From: Verrucomicrobiota bacterium
GTDB taxonomy: Bacteria; Verrucomicrobiota; Verrucomicrobiia; Limisphaerales; JADJPG01
DNA: 64,000 nt
Reading direction: 5' to 3'
Assembly: GCA_016713365.1 (NCBI GenBank)
Contig: JADJPG010000017.1
Coordinates: forward strand, 22,588 to 86,587
In this document: positions 61,975 through 64,000 of the stretch, one piece after another
How positions within the stretch are numbered: the stretch's first letter is position 1
Layout: every line of letters begins with the position of its first letter
The notes under the pieces: model-generated
What the model was told of the DNA's origin: nothing
What the model saw: the letters and a program-made list of their open reading frames with translations, nothing else
Databases searched by the model: none
Position numbers and translations under genes: made by a program

Positions 61975-62884
61975 CTATTTTCTGACGCCCAATCGTTGAG
62001 CCAATTTTCTGACCTCGGTGCAAGGCGGTCCCATCAACGTCGTTAGCTCCTGAGGATTCCCCGGGGCATAAGAAACAGCGGTCAATCCATGGAGATCCGA
62101 GGGCAATTTTAGCTCCTGGCCTAACGGTTGAAATAAAATGGACCTTTGCCGCCCTAACCTTCCCATGAACAGCCCCAACTCAAAGATAACGTTGTCACGG
62201 GCAACCTTGCTGTCGGCACCGCGACTTTTCACGGTGTCGTCTGGTTGCGCAATCGCGATCGCAAAATCCGAAGCGGCCACAACCTGTTCTAAGGCTTCCA
62301 ATGCGTAGCTAGAAGCAAAAAAAACTCCGTCCGTCCAAACTTGGACAATCAAATCGTGTTGAAGTATCGACTGAATTTCTCGCGCAATAGGCAGCGCTTC
62401 CTTTGAGGAGATGACGAAAAGCTTGGCTTTTTCGTTCGGCTTGGAGACGAGCGCATTTCTTTGTAAAAGGCGACTCGCTAATTCCGCAGCAATATTTCTC
62501 CATAAGCTCGGATGAGCATTGGCAATGCGAACAAATTCGCTTTCTGGAGATCTTGGCTACAACGCTGGTTTCAGCAGCCAGAACTGTCGCAGATCGCGGT
62601 AAGGATGGATTTACGGCAGCCATCTCGCCGACGCATTCAGCGACGCCGCGAGTTGCGACTTTGGTCCCCTTACACTAATCGAGAAACTTCCTGCCAGTAT
62701 GAAATAAGAGGTCATTGTCAGACGCTCCTTCTTGAATTAACTGTTGGCCGGTCTGGAGTTCGATCAAGTCCACAGAAGCAGCCAACTCACTCCCGAGCGT
62801 TTGATCGCTAGAACAGATTTTCTGAGCCTGCAACGATGAGACTAACCTGCGCTTTCCGTCGTCGCCTTCAAATCTTTGTTTCAT
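61975..62884 (-). CDS. pycTIR: PycTIR-like effector: cyclic-nucleotide-binding domain plus TIR-like domain (three frameshifts)
   Basis: About 303 residues. The N-terminal cNMP-binding domain starts MKQRFEGDDGKRRLVSSLQ and has LIELQTGQQLIQEGASDND; after shifts near 62704 and 62667 it continues VGEMAAVNPSLPRSATVLAA; after one near 62545, FVRIANAHPSLWRNIAAELA and RLLQRNALVSKPNEKAKLFV. The TIR-like domain follows (IVQVWTDGVFFASSYALEAL; VARDNVIFELGLFMGRLGR; LKLPSDLHGLTAVSYA). Reading across all shifts gives the normal length and domain order of PycTIR, which depletes NAD+ when bound to the cyclic pyrimidine nucleotide. Confidence 0.82.
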
Positions 62885-63451
62885 GATTAATCCCAGTTTT
62901 GTCTTACAGAGCCTGACTTCTACCATTGTTCTATATTTCAAATTCGCCTGCCAGCAAGAGGTTCTTTAAGAACGGACTCGAGTTCAAACGTGAGGAATAA
63001 AAGACACGCCGAGGTTTGCGCTTTCCGCGCACGCAGTCAGCCACGACCAGCGGAAGCTCTGCTTTCTCCGCCGCTGATTAAGCAAGTTCAGTAAAGCGGT
63101 GAACTGGCCGCGCCCTGATTGCGCTCCAATAGTGTACTTTTGTGTACAACGACGTTTACAACTCAAGCGCCTCCGTTGCAGGGTTCTTTAGTGTATAGCA
63201 ACTATTCCAGTGAACGCGAAGTGCGTCAGGTGTGAGGCACCTTGGTTTCTGGTCGTGGCAAGTAAATCAATTTACGACAGGTCGATGAAGCGTGTGCTGC
63301 CCCGTACCAGCATGGAGAGTTATCCATAGGCAGCGGGATCGGGGGTAATTAAAAGACCCTGTGGAGCGGACGCCGACTGTGGAAAACTCAGGGCTCGAAA
63401 CCTCCTTCAACTTTTCAAGTTCTTGCCACCCTCTCGCCCGCAAGGCCTACT
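62885..63451. other. Gene-free stretch between the Pycsar operon and the AlbA_2 gene
   Basis: 567 bases. It must hold the divergent promoters. No supported frame was found; a 60-residue minus-strand frame at 62984-63166 has no recognisable features. GTGTACTTTTGTGTACAACG near 63132 includes a GTGTAC repeat that could be a regulator site. Confidence 0.4.
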
Positions 63452-64000
63452 ATGCCCTCCATGCTGACTGATGATGACTTGAAGCGCCTGGCTCGACAGT
63501 CCGAATCGGATTTAATCGAGAGGAAGAAGTCCCGACACACCCACGATGTTCGGGTCGCTCTCGTAGCATTTGCCAACTCAGTTCGGCATGGCGAATGTGC
63601 CGTTCTTTTCATCGGCATAGGACCACTTGGAGAGATCGTGGGAGTTGAACGAGCCGATGAGAATCAACGCGAGATCCGAAGGATTGCGGAACAAGAGTGT
63701 TATCCACCGGTCGACTGTCAAATTCGTATCGTGATCATTGATGGGAAGGAAGTTCTCGCCGTTCTCGTCCCACATAGCGCAAAGCGTCCGCATTTTGCGG
63801 GACATGCTTTTGTGCGGAAGGGATCAGAAAGCGTTAAATCCAGCGCGATGGCGATGGAGAACCTCATCGCATCGAGGAACGACAAGGCGAGTCGTCTCAT
63901 TGAGATGATCGGGCAGAAGGTGCTGATCGAATTGCGCCCACCAAAACCGTTGGTTGAGCTCAATGGACGGCAGGCAATCAATCTCCGCTACTACGAGCTC
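63452..64000 (+). CDS. AlbA_2/Schlafen-type DNA/RNA-binding protein, partial
   Basis: An open frame running off the right edge, at least 183 residues. It resembles the AlbA_2 (Schlafen AlbA-like) domain: ESDLIERKKSRHTHDVRVAL, VAFANS, CAVLFIGIGPLGEIVGV, VDCQIRIVIIDGKEVLAVLV and HAFVRKGSES. The spacing of the E-x-x-x-K-x-S motif, aromatic-free VALVAFANS and VRKGS fits. ATG 63452 or 63461. AlbA_2 proteins often sit in defence islands. The C-terminal domain, which would show the effector, lies outside the window. Confidence 0.75.
   Translation, partial: MPSMLTDDDLKRLARQSESDLIERKKSRHTHDVRVALVAFANSVRHGECAVLFIGIGPLGEIVGVERADENQREIRRIAEQECYPPVDCQIRIVIIDGKEVLAVLVPHSAKRPHFAGHAFVRKGSESVKSSAMAMENLIASRNDKASRLIEMIGQKVLIELRPPKPLVELNGRQAINLRYYEL

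Noticed and set aside
63319..63700. DnaA-box-like words (TTATCCATA near 63319, TTATCCACC near 63698)
   Set aside because: Only isolated near-matches, one inside a coding sequence. There is no cluster or adjacent dnaA/repA, so no origin is supported.

Overview
The window reads as a chromosome segment of a Verrucomicrobiota bacterium, most likely of the Pedosphaera/Limisphaera type. The evidence is indirect: secreted lamin-tail/CotH and WWxW-repeat proteins with a C-terminal motif common in that group, a YezD/sulfate-uptake operon, and a HisA of the type otherwise known from eukaryotes (yeast HIS6). The left 49 kb is GC-rich and mostly housekeeping. Roughly 57.4-63.4 kb is visibly richer in A+T and looks acquired.

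Layout. 0.3-5 kb: OmpR-type two-component pair, gamma-glutamyltransferase, GDP-mannose dehydratase. 5-12.3 kb: a divergent Rrf2 regulator and a sulfate-uptake operon (yezD, porin, sulfate-binding protein, M14 peptidase-like enzyme, terminator-like hairpin, cysT, cysW, cysA). 12.4-18.2 kb: signal peptidase, STAS protein, a tightly overlapping three-gene headgroup/lipid cluster (CDP-alcohol phosphotransferase, UPF0104 membrane protein, nucleotidyltransferase), tilS. 18.3-27.2 kb: ftsH, rpe, xseB-dxs, and on the minus strand ymdB-like-xseA, then the HIS6-type hisA. 27.3-41 kb: very large secreted proteins, two of them with CotH domains, plus an esterase, a BLUF photoreceptor and an orphan Pvc16/DUF4255 protein. 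41-49 kb: epimerase, hemW, csp, pseudouridine synthase, lone winged-helix protein, ferritin-like protein, DUF465, tRNA-Val, spermidine-synthase-like protein.

49.3-57.4 kb is a chromosomal integron. It has an IntI integrase with the IntI-specific insert, a relic of a second intI next to duplicated GIY-YIG genes, families of short palindromes, and a cassette array with eight attC sites. One attC is split exactly by an IS1111-type (IS110 family) element. Removing bases 53916-55663 restores a 93-bp attC, the same length as its neighbours.

57.4-64 kb is an accessory island on the minus strand: an unknown protein, a methyltransferase and a nucleoside deaminase in one operon; a tyrosine recombinase; then a two-gene Pycsar-like antiphage operon (CNBD-TIR effector followed by a PycC-like cyclase). 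An AlbA_2/Schlafen-type protein runs off the right edge on the plus strand.

Caution: from about 22 kb rightwards many otherwise well-conserved genes carry single-base indels, often in homopolymers (dxs, xseA, hisA, the lamin-tail protein, the Ig-repeat protein, a cassette gene, the deaminase and both Pycsar genes). I think most of these are sequence errors, and those genes are annotated across the shifts.
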